Source: Streptomyces sp. NBC_00659
GTDB taxonomy: Bacteria; Actinomycetota; Actinomycetes; Streptomycetales; Streptomycetaceae
NCBI RefSeq assembly: GCF_036226925.1
Contig: NZ_CP109031.1
Span: 4,898,001 to 4,962,000, forward strand
Direction: 5' to 3'
Length of the DNA stretch: 64,000 nt
The notes below the pieces were generated by a model. The model was not told the DNA's origin and ran no database searches. It worked only from the letters and a program-made list of their open reading frames with translations. Shown here one piece after another: positions 34,573 to 47,304 of the stretch; the stretch's first letter is position 1; the number at the start of each line of letters is the position of its first letter. A program made the translations under genes and the position numbers.

Positions 34573-35448
34573 ATGGAGCTCGGTCTCGTCGGCCTCGGCA
34601 AGATGGGCGGCAACATGCGCGAGCGGATCCGCCGCGCAGGTCACACCGTCATCGGATACGACCGCAACCCGGACCTCGCCGATGTCCACAGCCTGGAAGA
34701 ACTTGTGGGCAAGCTCAAGGGCCCGCGCGTGGTGTGGGTCATGGTCCCCGCGGGCGCCGCGACCCAGGCCACCGTCGACGAGCTGGCCGCCCTGCTGGAG
34801 CCGGGCGACGTCGTCGTGGACGGCGGCAACTCGCGCTGGACGGACGACGAGAAGCACGCCGTCGAGCTGGGCATCAAGGGCATCGGCTTCGTCGACTGCG
34901 GCGTCTCCGGCGGCGTCTGGGGCCTGGAGAACGGCTACGCGCTGATGTACGGCGGCCACGCCGATCACGTCGCCCAGGTACAGCCGATCTTCGACGCGCT
35001 CAAGCCCGAAGGCGACTTCGGAGCGGTCCACGCCGGCAAGGTCGGCGCGGGCCACTTCGCGAAGATGGTCCACAACGGCATCGAGTACGCCATGATGCAG
35101 GCTTACGCCGAGGGCTGGGAGCTCCTGGAGAAGGTCGACTCCGTCACGGACGTGCGCGAGGTCTTCCGTTCCTGGCAGGAGGGCACGGTCATCCGCTCCT
35201 GGCTGCTCGACCTCGCCGTCAACGCGCTGGACGAGGACGAGCACCTGGAGAAGCTCAGGGGCTTCGCGCAGGACTCCGGCGAGGGCCGGTGGACCGTGGA
35301 GGCCGCCATCGACCACGCGGTGCCGCTGCCCGCGATCACCGCGTCGCTCTTCGCCCGCTTCGCCTCGCGGCAGGACGACTCGCCGCAGATGAAGATGATC
35401 GCGGCGCTGCGCAACCAGTTCGGCGGCCACGCCGTCGAGAAGGCCTGA
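34573..35448 (+). CDS. gnd: 6-phosphogluconate dehydrogenase, decarboxylating
   Basis: 291 residues from ATG at 34573 ('MELGLVGLGKMGGNMRERI') with AAGGA upstream. This is the short form, about 300 residues, typical of NAD-preferring YqeC/GntZ enzymes. Rossmann motif GLGKMGG, then 'VVDGGNSRWTDDEKHAVELG' and 'VDCGVSGGVWGLENGYALMY', and the catalytic lysine region 'VGAGHFAKMVHNGIEYAMMQ'. It makes ribulose 5-phosphate in the pentose phosphate pathway. Insertion between dnaN and recF is the normal Streptomyces arrangement and not a transfer event. Confidence 0.95.
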   Translation: MELGLVGLGKMGGNMRERIRRAGHTVIGYDRNPDLADVHSLEELVGKLKGPRVVWVMVPAGAATQATVDELAALLEPGDVVVDGGNSRWTDDEKHAVELGIKGIGFVDCGVSGGVWGLENGYALMYGGHADHVAQVQPIFDALKPEGDFGAVHAGKVGAGHFAKMVHNGIEYAMMQAYAEGWELLEKVDSVTDVREVFRSWQEGTVIRSWLLDLAVNALDEDEHLEKLRGFAQDSGEGRWTVEAAIDHAVPLPAITASLFARFASRQDDSPQMKMIAALRNQFGGHAVEKA

Positions 35449-35485
35449 TCGACGCCCCGGGGTCTCCGCACCCGGGGTGACCCGG

Positions 35486-35494
35486 TTGTCCACA
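35486..35494 (+). other. Isolated perfect DnaA box between gnd and recF
   Basis: TTGTCCACA, 38 bases past the gnd stop, next to a hairpin at 35514-35539. No other good box lies nearby. Confidence 0.7.
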
Positions 35495-35513
35495 GCCGGG
35501 GGAAGAACCTGAG

Positions 35514-35539
35514 GACCGGGGTCCGCACGGACCCCGGTC
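35514..35539 (+). terminator. Hairpin between gnd and recF
   Basis: GACCGGGGTCC paired with its complement around a 4-base loop (GCAC). It is 66 bases past gnd and 51 ahead of recF. Confidence 0.6.
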
Positions 35540-35589
35540 GAAACCCGCAACACCCGAAACACCACGCTGGGGGAGGTCGGCGAACGACC

Positions 35590-36714
35590 ATGCACGTCAC
35601 GCATCTGTCGCTGGCCGACTACCGCTCGTACGCCCGGGTCGAGGTCCCGCTCGACCCGGGCGTCACCGCGTTCGTGGGGCCCAACGGGCAGGGCAAGACG
35701 AATCTGGTCGAGGCCGTCGGCTATCTCGCGACCCTCGGCAGCCACCGCGTCTCCTCGGACGCGCCGCTCGTCCGCATGGGCGCCGACCGGGCGATCATCC
35801 GGGCCAATGTCCGCCAGGGAGAGCGCCAGCAGCTCATAGAGCTGGAGCTGAACCCCGGCAAGGCCAACCGCGCCCGCATCAACAGGTCCTCCCAGGTCAG
35901 ACCCCGTGACGTACTCGGCATCGTACGAACCGTCCTGTTCGCACCCGAAGATCTCGCCCTGATCAAGGGCGACCCCGGGGAGCGACGCCGGTTCCTCGAC
36001 GAACTGATCACCGCCCGCTCCCCGCGCATGGCAGGCGTCCGATCCGACTACGACCGGGTCCTCAAGCAGCGCAACACCCTGCTGAAGTCGGCCGCGATGG
36101 CCCGCCGGCACGGCGGCCGCACCATGGACCTGTCCACGCTCGACGTGTGGGACCAGCACCTCGCGCGCGTGGGAGCCGAGCTGATGGCCCAGCGGCTCGA
36201 CCTGGTCGCGGCGATCCAGCCGCTGGCCGACAAGGCGTACGAGCAGCTGGCGCCCGGCGGCGGGCCCGTCGCCCTGGAGTACAAGGCGTCCTCGCCCGGC
36301 GTCGTGGGTCACGCCCGCGAGGAGCTCTACGCACAGCTCATGGCTGCCATGGAGGAGGGCCGCAAGCCGGAGATCGAGCGCGGTGTGACCCTCGTGGGGC
36401 CCCACCGGGACGATCTGGTGCTCAAGCTCGGCCAGCTGCCCGCCAAGGGATACGCCTCGCACGGAGAGTCCTGGTCGTACGCGCTCGCGCTGCGCCTGGC
36501 CTCGTACGACCTGCTCAGGGCCGAGGGCAACGAGCCGGTGCTGGTCCTCGACGACGTCTTCGCGGAGCTGGACAGCCGCAGACGCGAGCGCCTCGCGGAG
36601 CTTGTCGCCCCCGGTGAGCAGGTCCTTGTGACAGCCGCGGTGGACGACGACGTACCGGATGTTCTGGCCGGGACGCGGTACGCCGTGTCCGAAGGCACGG
36701 TGGAGCGGCTATGA
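35590..36714 (+). CDS. recF: DNA replication/repair protein RecF
   Basis: 374 residues. Walker A '[20 protein letters not shown]' near 30-50, SMC-like hinge region of moderate length, signature near '[18 protein letters not shown]' and Walker B '[20 protein letters not shown]'. It loads RecA at gaps with RecO and RecR. ATG at 35590. The stop overlaps the next gene's start by four bases (ATGA), so RecF and the DUF721 protein are coupled. Confidence 0.97.
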   Translation: MHVTHLSLADYRSYARVEVPLDPGVTAFVGPNGQGKTNLVEAVGYLATLGSHRVSSDAPLVRMGADRAIIRANVRQGERQQLIELELNPGKANRARINRSSQVRPRDVLGIVRTVLFAPEDLALIKGDPGERRRFLDELITARSPRMAGVRSDYDRVLKQRNTLLKSAAMARRHGGRTMDLSTLDVWDQHLARVGAELMAQRLDLVAAIQPLADKAYEQLAPGGGPVALEYKASSPGVVGHAREELYAQLMAAMEEGRKPEIERGVTLVGPHRDDLVLKLGQLPAKGYASHGESWSYALALRLASYDLLRAEGNEPVLVLDDVFAELDSRRRERLAELVAPGEQVLVTAAVDDDVPDVLAGTRYAVSEGTVERL

Positions 36715-37286
36715 CGGAGAACACATCGGGAACGGGTGGCGAGGGCGCGTCCGGCGCCGGGCCCCGCAAGAAGACCCCGGAGCCGTCCGGCGTCGACCTC
36801 GCGCGCGTGGCGCTGCGCGCCGCGAAGGAGCAGGCACGCGCGCGTGGGGACGCTGCCCAGCAGAAGAAGCAGGCGCGGCGCGGCGGTGGCCTGCGCTCCG
36901 GCTCCGGTGCCGACGGACGCGACCCCATGGCGCTCGGCGCCGCCATCAACCGGCTGCTCACCGACCGCGGCTGGGAGGCCCCGGCCGCGGTGGGCGGCGT
37001 GATGGGCCGCTGGCCGCAGATCGTCGGCGACGACCTGGCCAACCACTGCGTTCCGCTGCGCTACGACGACGACCCCGCCGAGCGGGTGCTCACGGTGCAG
37101 TGCGACTCGACCGCCTGGGCGACCCAGCTGCGCCTGCTGGCGCCGCAACTGGTGGCGCGGCTGAACCAGGACCTCGGTCACGGCACCGTGCGTCTGCTCA
37201 AGGTCCAGGGGCCGACGGGCCCCTCGCGCCGGTACGGGCCGCTGCGCGCTCCGGGCAGCACGGGTCCCGGCGACACCTACGGGTGA
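36711..37286 (+). CDS. DciA/DUF721-family protein, probable replicative helicase loader
   Basis: 191 residues overlapping recF by four bases. About 60 basic, Lys/Arg/Gly-rich residues come first, then the DUF721 core: '[20 protein letters not shown]', '[20 protein letters not shown]', '[20 protein letters not shown]'. DUF721 is the DciA family that helps load DnaB in bacteria lacking DnaC or DnaI. Its position inside the dnaA-recF-gyrB row fits. The N-terminal tail is probably disordered and DNA-binding. Confidence 0.88.
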   Translation: MTENTSGTGGEGASGAGPRKKTPEPSGVDLARVALRAAKEQARARGDAAQQKKQARRGGGLRSGSGADGRDPMALGAAINRLLTDRGWEAPAAVGGVMGRWPQIVGDDLANHCVPLRYDDDPAERVLTVQCDSTAWATQLRLLAPQLVARLNQDLGHGTVRLLKVQGPTGPSRRYGPLRAPGSTGPGDTYG

Positions 37287-40268
<2,982 letters not shown>

Positions 40269-40310
40269 GTCGGTCTCAGCTGACCGCGTCAGAAAGGATC
40301 TTCACCAGCA

Positions 40311-42902
<2,592 letters not shown>

Positions 42903-42920
42903 CGCGAGGAGTGAATCGTC

Positions 42921-43628
42921 GTGAGTGGAGCCACGGGCGCCGGATCGACCGGTACGGAAACGGACGGCGGCCGTGGCACCGCCATGGACGGAACTGACTC
43001 CCATGACTCTCATGGATCCCAGGGGGGAACTGTGACCGACACCCGAGGCCAGCAGGCCCAGCAGCACGCGGGCGGGCAGGCGGCCCCGGTCGCTCCGGGC
43101 GCGCCGCCGGTGGCGCCGTCCGCGGCGGCATCGCCGCTGCCGGGTGAGCGGCACGGGCAGCAGCCCGCACAGCCGTATCACCCGCCGCAGGCGTACCCGG
43201 CGCAGACGCCGGCCGGCGCGGTCCGCCGGCCGCGCACGGGCGCGCGGACGACGCCGCGCGTGCGCAAGGCGCGGCTGCGGGTGGCCAAGGCCGACCCGTG
43301 GTCGGTGATGAAGGTCAGCTTCCTGCTCTCCATCGCGCTCGGCATCTGCACGATCGTGGCGGCGGCGGTGCTGTGGATGGTCATGGACGCGATGGGCGTC
43401 TTCTCGACCGTCGGCGGCACGATCTCCGAGGCGACCGGGTCGAACGAGTCCAACGGCTTCGACCTCCAGTCGTTCCTCTCGCTGCCGCACGTCCTGATGT
43501 TCACGTCGGTCATCGCGGTCATCGACGTGGTCCTCGCGACCGCTCTGGCGACCCTCGGAGCGTTCATCTACAACCTCTCCGCCGGCTTCGTCGGCGGCGT
43601 GGAGCTGACCCTCGCAGAGGACGAGTGA
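42921..43628 (+). CDS. DUF3566 membrane protein downstream of gyrA
   Basis: 235 residues from GTG at 42921. About 120 residues of Gly/Pro/Gln/Ala-rich disordered sequence precede two membrane helices ('MKVSFLLSIALGICTIVAAA' near 131-150 and 'FTSVIAVIDVVLATALATLG' near 194-213) separated by a loop with 'GVFSTVGGTISEATGS'. The pattern and position right after gyrA match the actinobacterial DUF3566 family, whose function is unknown. The 18-base spacing and GGAG upstream suggest co-transcription with gyrA. The gene ends 'VELTLAEDE'. Confidence 0.88.
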   Translation: MSGATGAGSTGTETDGGRGTAMDGTDSHDSHGSQGGTVTDTRGQQAQQHAGGQAAPVAPGAPPVAPSAAASPLPGERHGQQPAQPYHPPQAYPAQTPAGAVRRPRTGARTTPRVRKARLRVAKADPWSVMKVSFLLSIALGICTIVAAAVLWMVMDAMGVFSTVGGTISEATGSNESNGFDLQSFLSLPHVLMFTSVIAVIDVVLATALATLGAFIYNLSAGFVGGVELTLAEDE

Positions 43629-43729
43629 GGGCGCTTTCAAACGCCCTGCGACTATCGATTTTGGGACTGGCCGCGTCGTGCGCTAATCTTCAGAGGTCAG
43701 CGCGCGGGACACACACCGCAAAGCGCGGC

Positions 43730-43806
43730 GGGGCTATAGCTCAGTTGGTTAGAGCGCATCCCTGATAAGGATGAGGCCACAGGTTCAAATCCTGTTAGCC
43801 CCACCA
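43730..43806 (+). tRNA. tRNA-Ile (GAT anticodon), CCA encoded
   Basis: 77 bases including the encoded CCA. Acceptor stem GGGGCTA (43730-43736) pairs with TAGCCCC (43796-43802); D-loop 'AGCTCAGTTGGTTAGAGC'; anticodon GAT at 43764-43766 in loop CTGATAA; T-arm 'GGTTCAAATCC'. A gyrA-tRNA-Ile-tRNA-Ala neighbourhood is usual in actinobacteria. Confidence 0.98.
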
Positions 43807-43808
43807 GC

Positions 43809-43846
43809 GCAAAGGCCCCCGGTCCACACGGACCGGGGGCCTTTGC
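43809..43846 (+). terminator. Terminator after tRNA-Ile
   Basis: A perfect 17-bp stem GCAAAGGCCCCCGGTCC with a 4-base loop, two bases after the tRNA CCA end. Confidence 0.85.
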
Positions 43847-43878
43847 CATCTACGGCTGACATCAACCCAAGAGGCGCG

Positions 43879-44111
43879 ATGACCGATCCCGCTGAAGTCG
43901 AACGCCGGCTACGACGATCCCTATGAACGCGGGAAGCCCGACCGGGCTTCCCGCGACTGGATCTTCATGGGTGGATGCCTCCTCGTTGTGCTCGCGTCGA
44001 TCTTGATGATGGTGGGGTTTGCGGCGGCGATGGGTGCCCAGCGCCAACCGATGAGTGGACCTTCGGGAGCTCGGCGGGCTTGCCGACCGCCCGGAGGCGT
44101 TGCCGCAATGC
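43879..44111 (+). pseudogene. Frameshifted small membrane-protein gene
   Basis: ATG at 43879 starts 'MTDPAE' but the frame then gives 'VERRLRRSL' and stops at 43924. Shifting by one base at about 43894-43897 (GAAG in place of GAG) restores 'SNAGYDDPYERGKPDRASRD' followed by a hydrophobic segment 'WIFMGGCLLVVLASILMMVG' (43958 on), which looks like a real single-pass membrane protein. Past about 44030 the frame loses protein character and runs into a terminator. A one-base insertion in a once-functional gene, or a sequencing error, explains this. The tail may also be degraded. The family is not recognised. Confidence 0.6.
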
Positions 44112-44113
44112 CG

Positions 44114-44147
44114 AAGGCCCGGCGACTCGGAAGAGTCGCCGGGCCTT
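44114..44147 (+). terminator. Terminator after the frameshifted gene
   Basis: A perfect 15-bp stem AAGGCCCGGCGACTC with GGAA loop followed by TTT. It supports a transcribed unit just upstream. Confidence 0.8.
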
Positions 44148-44267
44148 TGCCCTGGGTGCTTTGTACGCAAGTTCGCCGCTACTTCAGGGTGTCTGTGAGG
44201 GGGTACGGGCCGCGCTCCACGGAGTGGGGCCCGAGGGGATGCTGAGGAACGGTGGTTCAGGGAGGGG

Positions 44268-44321
44268 CCGGGAACCGTGAGGCTGAGGAAGTGGCCGGGA
44301 ACCGTGAGGCTGAGGAAGTGG
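44268..44321. repeat. Two perfect tandem copies of a 27-bp unit
   Basis: Copy one is 44268-44294 and copy two 44295-44321, identical, each containing CCGTGAGGCTGAGGAAGTGG. It sits in a 425-base stretch (44148-44572) with no convincing gene, downstream of the minus-strand DUF6344-like gene. Imperfect GTCCGGC and TGCCTGCC repeats continue to about 44560. Confidence 0.8.
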
Positions 44322-44572
44322 CCGGGGGCGGCGTCCGTGCTTTCCGCCCCGTACCGAGTTCGCGTACGGCGCTTCCCGCCTGCTGCGGTGTTCGTCCGGC
44401 GTCGTTCGTCCGGCTCGTTCGTCCGGCGTCTGTGCGACGTCCGTCCTGTGCCGACCGTGGTGCCTGTTCGTGCCTGCCGAGGCGCCCGACTGGGGGCCTG
44501 CCTCGAGGGCCGTCCTGTGCCTGCCGTGGTGCCTGGACCGGCGCCTGTCCCGGCGCCCGGATCGGGGTCGGC

Positions 44573-45007
44573 TCAGCGCTGGAGCTGTGTCACCGGCGTG
44601 AGGGCCCCCAGGGGCTCCGTGCCGGGCGTTGCGGGCGTCTCGGGCCAGGAACAGGCGTCGGGTTCCGCGAGGCCCTCCATGCTGCCGGGAGCGGCGGCCT
44701 CCGCCGTACCCTCCGCCGTGCCCTCGTCCGCCGGTGCGCGGTGTCGGCAACTCGGCGAGGAGCCGTGCGCCTCGGCGCGGATGCGTTGCTTCATAGTGGG
44801 GGGCAGGGCCCGGTTGTAGGACCAGGTCCAGGCTGCCGGGACCGGGGCGATCGCCGGGGCCGCCACCGAGGACTCCGTGTTGCGGGCCGGGCCGGCCTGC
44901 GGTACCGCGGCGGCCGCGGTGGTGGTGACGAGTCCGAGCGTCGTGCACAGCGCCAGGAAGGCGGTGATGATCGCGCTCCACAGCTTCATGACCTTGTTCT
45001 GGGTCAC
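44573..45007 (-). CDS. Short secreted protein, DUF6344-like
   Basis: 144 residues from GTG at 45007; an ATG at codon 7 (44989) is a second candidate because the GAGGGG ahead of the GTG is only about three bases away. The N-terminus 'VMKLWSAIITAFLALCTTLG' is a signal peptide or single membrane anchor with Ala-rich cleavage zone 'TTTAAAAVPQAG'. The mature part is Pro/Ala/Glu-rich with 'WTWSYNRALPPTMKQRIRAE' and 'HGSSPSCRH' as the only ordered-looking pieces, which fits the Streptomyces DUF6344 family. Function unknown. Downstream sequence is repetitive. Confidence 0.65.
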   Translation of the reverse strand: MTQNKVMKLWSAIITAFLALCTTLGLVTTTAAAAVPQAGPARNTESSVAAPAIAPVPAAWTWSYNRALPPTMKQRIRAEAHGSSPSCRHRAPADEGTAEGTAEAAAPGSMEGLAEPDACSWPETPATPGTEPLGALTPVTQLQR

Positions 45008-45334
45008 GGCCCCTCACTTTCGGGTCGGGCGATTTGCGTACTTTCCTCATGATGTGTATGCGGGCCGTGAAGTGGTGGACCTGCGCCCGTGGCGCGTTGA
45101 TGTTCAGATGAACACCACCCGGATAGCCGTAAGTGATCGGAAAAGCGCTTGGATGCCCATAAAAGTCGCAGTCTGTGACGGGTGATCACCGTGAGATCGG
45201 AGCGGTGTCATCTCGCTCTCCCGCTGTGCGCGGGGCCGCAGTTGGGGGCCGATCCAGGTCACCGATCGATATCGGTCGGTGTGTATAGTCGGGCGCCAGA
45301 AGTCCCCTACGTCAACGAAGGACGAGGTCGCGCG
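45008..45334. other. Divergent intergenic region between the DUF6344-like gene and DLW-39
   Basis: 327 bases with no convincing gene. It contains a TGTTCA-GA-TGAACA inverted repeat at 45101-45114 and the near-perfect palindrome and -10-like element at 45260-45289 listed separately. Promoters for both flanking genes must lie here. Confidence 0.6.
45260..45289 (+). promoter_or_regulatory. Palindrome overlapping a promoter for the DLW-39 gene
   Basis: CACCGATCGAT (45260-45270) meets ATCGGTCGGTG (45271-45281), one mismatch over 22 bases, and TATAGT follows at 45284-45289 as a good -10 element. The palindrome fills the spacer and probable -35, the classic position for a repressor. TetR-like dimensions, but no regulator gene is adjacent. 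Confidence 0.5.
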
Positions 45335-45463
45335 GTGAAGAAGCTTCTCCTGGTCGCACTGGCCGCCATCGGCGGGCTCCTCGTGTACCGCCAGATCCAG
45401 GCGGATCGCGCCGAGCAGGATCTGTGGACGGAGGCGACCGACTCCGTGCCCACGGGTTCGTGA
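45335..45463 (+). CDS. DLW-39 family small membrane protein
   Basis: 42 residues from GTG at 45335 ('VKKLLLVALAAIGGLLVYRQ'). One N-terminal membrane helix is followed by the conserved 'RAEQDLWTEATD' that gives the family its name. It is found across actinobacteria downstream of gyrA and the tRNA-Ile/Ala genes; function unknown. A well-formed intrinsic terminator with a T tract starts 24 bases after the stop, and a palindrome-covered promoter lies upstream, so it is probably transcribed alone. Confidence 0.9.
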   Translation: MKKLLLVALAAIGGLLVYRQIQADRAEQDLWTEATDSVPTGS

Positions 45464-45487
45464 GGATCGACAACAGTCTCGGAGCAG

Positions 45488-45516
45488 ACCCCGGCCGCCT
45501 CGCGGTCGGGGTTTTG
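45488..45516 (+). terminator. Intrinsic terminator after the DLW-39 gene
   Basis: ACCCCG and CCGC arms pair with GCGG and CGGGGT, followed by TTTTG. It is one of the few hairpins in the window with a real T tract. Confidence 0.8.
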
Positions 45517-45688
45517 TGTTTCCCGGGAGCCCGTCGATTCACGAACGCAAGTGAATCGGTTGCAGAGGCAAAACCCGAGGGCGTTCGGCCGCTTCCTTTC
45601 GGCCGCTCCCTCCGATAGCCCGGGTGTCGCGGTGGCCGACGGGGCAGGATGGTCCGCGCCAGGGGGCTTCGACGAGGGGTGGCGCGTG

Positions 45689-47251
45689 ATGGGGCGGCGC
45701 ACGAAGGGCCGGTGTGCCGGGGGCCGGCGTGCGAGGTCGTGGCACGGCCGGATGCTCGCGGCCACGGCGGCGGCCGCCGCGCTGTGCGTGAGCCTCGCAC
45801 CCACGGGCCGGGCCGCCGCCGTCCCCTGGACCGCCGATGCGCGGACCACCGCGAAGGGCGCGAGCACGGCCGCCGACGGCACGTCCGGGCCGTACGCCTT
45901 CGCCGAGGACGCCATCGCCGTCAAGGGCGCGGCCGGCACGACCGACTCCGTACTCCTTCGGCCCGGCCGGACGTACAAGAGCTCCGTCGGACTCGCGGGG
46001 AGGGACGGCAGGCTGTATTACCGCCTCGAACTCGGTGCCGGCTCCGACGCGTACGTCTCCGCCACCGCCGTCCCCCGGCCCGGTGCGACGGTCTCCTACT
46101 CGGACGGCCTCAAGGTCTCCCTTCAGGACGCCAACGGCCGCAACTGCTCCTTCACCGGCAGCGCCCACTTCGGCGCCACCCAGAGCCCGCATCCCATCGC
46201 CGCCTGGGCCTCCCGCGAGACGAGCGGTGAGCAGTACGCCTGCCAGACGGCGGGAACGTACTACGTGGTCGTCGAACGCACCGGGGCGGCGGGCGCGACG
46301 AGCGGTACGGAGGCTCCGGCCGGCACGGAGTCCTCCGCGTCCCGCACCTGGGACCTGGAACTCGGCTATGTGTCGGAGCCCGCTCTGAAGACGGCGTCCG
46401 GACCGACGAGCGCTCCGGAGGTCTGGAACTCGGCGTCGCCCGAGCCGCTCGTGGGGGACGCGAAGCACCGCGGCGGCGGCGCGGGATTCAGTGGGGCCGT
46501 CCCGCTCGGACAGGGAGTCTGGAAGGACGGCATCAGCCCGGGCCAGACCCGCTTCTACAAGGTGCCGGTCGACTGGGGACAGCAGGTCTACGCGACCGCG
46601 GACCTGGGCAGCGCGAGCCGGGGAGAGGGCTCTGTCGGCACCGCCCTCGTCATGTCCCTCTACAACCCGGTGCGAGGCCTCGTCGACGGCGTCGGCTCCG
46701 GGTACGACGGCAGCCAGCGTTCCGCCGCGCTCGCCCCCCTGCCTCCCGTCGCTTACGAGAACCGCTTCGCCCTCAACGACCGTGTGAGCGGGATGCGGTT
46801 CGCCGGCTCCTACTACCTCGTGGTCCATCTCGCCGCGCAGGTCGCCGACCGCTTCGGCGAGGGACCGTTCGGGCTGACGCTGCGGGTGCGCGTGGCCGGA
46901 GCGGCGGGGACGGGCCCTGCCTACGCGGGGAAACCGGTACCCAAGGACGTGTTCACCGTTCCGGTGGGCGGCTCCGACGACGCGGCCGGCGACGGAACGG
47001 CGGACGGCGCGGCGGGCACCGGGGAGAGCGGCGGTGGCACCGGCCGCGGCGGCGTCATGAAACTGGTCGCCGCGGGTGGCATCGGCACCGGAACCCTGCT
47101 GATGCTGACACTCGGGATGTGGACCGTGATCGCGCGCCGCCGGGCGGTGCGGACCGTCCGGCCCGCGCCCGCGCCCGAAGACGCGGACACGGCCTCGGCC
47201 TCGCTGCCGGCACCGGCCCCTTGGGAGCACGGGGCGGCACGGGGCCGGTAG
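45689..47251 (+). CDS. Exported, C-terminally membrane-anchored protein of unknown function
   Basis: 520 residues from ATG at 45689, with GAGGGG about 10 bases upstream; open frame continues 46 codons further. Signal peptide 'GRMLAATAAAAALCVSLAPT' with probable cleavage after 'GRAAA'. The outer region has two similar beta-rich stretches ('SVLLRPGRTYKSSVGLAGRD' and 'GISPGQTRFYKVPVDWGQQV'), reminiscent of pre-peptidase C-terminal or jelly-roll modules. One membrane helix 'MKLVAAGGIGTGTLLMLTLG' lies near residue 460, with a short basic tail. Related proteins sit beside vWA proteins in Streptomyces. It is convergent with the kinase gene and the intergenic gap is 53 bases. Function not recognised. 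Confidence 0.75.
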   Translation: MGRRTKGRCAGGRRARSWHGRMLAATAAAAALCVSLAPTGRAAAVPWTADARTTAKGASTAADGTSGPYAFAEDAIAVKGAAGTTDSVLLRPGRTYKSSVGLAGRDGRLYYRLELGAGSDAYVSATAVPRPGATVSYSDGLKVSLQDANGRNCSFTGSAHFGATQSPHPIAAWASRETSGEQYACQTAGTYYVVVERTGAAGATSGTEAPAGTESSASRTWDLELGYVSEPALKTASGPTSAPEVWNSASPEPLVGDAKHRGGGAGFSGAVPLGQGVWKDGISPGQTRFYKVPVDWGQQVYATADLGSASRGEGSVGTALVMSLYNPVRGLVDGVGSGYDGSQRSAALAPLPPVAYENRFALNDRVSGMRFAGSYYLVVHLAAQVADRFGEGPFGLTLRVRVAGAAGTGPAYAGKPVPKDVFTVPVGGSDDAAGDGTADGAAGTGESGGGTGRGGVMKLVAAGGIGTGTLLMLTLGMWTVIARRRAVRTVRPAPAPEDADTASASLPAPAPWEHGAARGR

Positions 47252-47304
47252 CGCCCGGCGCCGCCTCTCGTTCTTCCCGGACTCAGACCTGGGTCGGTCC
47301 GGAC

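Noticed and set aside
34682..34690. ATGTCCACA in gnd as a DnaA box
   Set aside because: Single one-mismatch site inside a conserved coding region with no partner nearby.
34573..35448. gnd between dnaN and recF as a transferred gene
   Set aside because: Base composition matches neighbours and this order is known from other Streptomyces.
43730..43806. tRNA-Ile as an integration site of a mobile element
   Set aside because: No duplicated tRNA 3' end, integrase or foreign-looking genes nearby.
44252..45052. Long plus-strand frame across the DUF6344-like gene
   Set aside because: It is a shadow of the opposite strand; the signal peptide and start signals are on the minus strand.
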